From Torymus aiolomorphi (lineage: Eukaryota; Arthropoda; Insecta; Hymenoptera; Torymidae): a DNA stretch of 64,000 nt. This document shows positions 63,876 to 64,000 of the stretch, piece after piece. The stretch covers positions 86,139,948 through 86,203,947 of the forward strand of contig CM070873.1 of assembly GCA_036365515.1 (NCBI GenBank). Direction: 5' to 3'. The notes beneath the pieces were generated by a model, which was not told where the DNA came from, made no database searches, and worked only from the letters and a program-made list of their open reading frames with translations. Positions within the stretch are counted from its first letter, which is position 1, and each line of letters begins with the position of its first letter. The translations under genes were made by a program, and so were the position numbers.

Positions 63876-64000
63876 AATTTATGCAATTACGTCAGCAGGT
63901 ATACAGGGGGAGACAGAAGCGAGAAATTTTCCGGTGCCTGAGCCAGCTAGAATCGCTAAGAAGTGAAAAACGACTCGAGCGGCACAGAGACACGCAGTCC
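63876..64000. other. GC-richer end of window, possible edge of the next gene
   Basis: Composition changes abruptly to purine-rich, GC-rich sequence (ACAGGGGGAGACAGAAGCG). It could be a promoter or 5' UTR, but it is cut by the window end. Confidence 0.3.

Overview
The window looks like AT-rich nuclear DNA of an insect, most likely a hymenopteran and possibly a parasitoid wasp. Genes have several small exons with GT-AG introns, microsatellites and inverted-repeat transposons are everywhere, and a reprolysin-type secreted metalloproteinase resembles those known from parasitoid wasps. The order is an inference. No bacterial operons, rRNA genes or CRISPR arrays were seen.

Three host genes can be read from spliced exons. 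A lachesin-like secreted immunoglobulin protein (5 exons, 324 aa) runs on + from 4511 to 24309. An M12B metalloproteinase (14 exons, 527 aa) runs on - from 39630 down to 32571. MFSD1, a twelve-helix major facilitator transporter (6 exons, 472 aa), runs on + from 51571 to 57228. Almost everything between and inside them is mobile or repeated DNA.

The most remarkable object is a 14,184-bp giant palindrome (9240-23423) inside intron 3 of the lachesin-like gene. It has AG...CT termini and a 6-bp target duplication (TTTTTG), and a paralogous empty copy of the target lies just upstream. These are Polinton/Maverick-type insertion features, but no polymerase, integrase, ATPase or capsid gene is visible. 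Each 7-kb arm carries the same four outward-facing genes. Gene A (376 aa) is intact in both arms. Gene B is frameshifted in both. Gene C is spliced and broken by a different stop codon in each arm. Gene D is an 82-aa acidic protein with a SUMO-interaction-like tail. Every gene is followed by the same two-hairpin module, giving eight copies, and the stems vary in sequence but keep their pairing. A minisatellite that changes orientation, TIR-like units and a 44-bp perfect palindrome lie near the centre.

Other mobile DNA includes a decayed ISL2EU-like transposon (THAP plus DDE transposase remnants and a SAP-domain fragment, 47592-49668); a truncated PIF/Harbinger element; a broken non-LTR ORF1 with PHD-like and CCHC fingers; three copies of a TIR family with 4-bp target duplications; a 3.3-kb inverted repeat; and three TIR elements that each carry a tRNA-like sequence with Pol III A and B boxes. 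A short hairpin motif (TGCCAAT-GA-ATTGGCA followed by GCGG and a T run) recurs across the window. From 61.4 kb to the end I see little except AT-rich DNA and a GC-richer last 120 bp that could be the edge of another gene.
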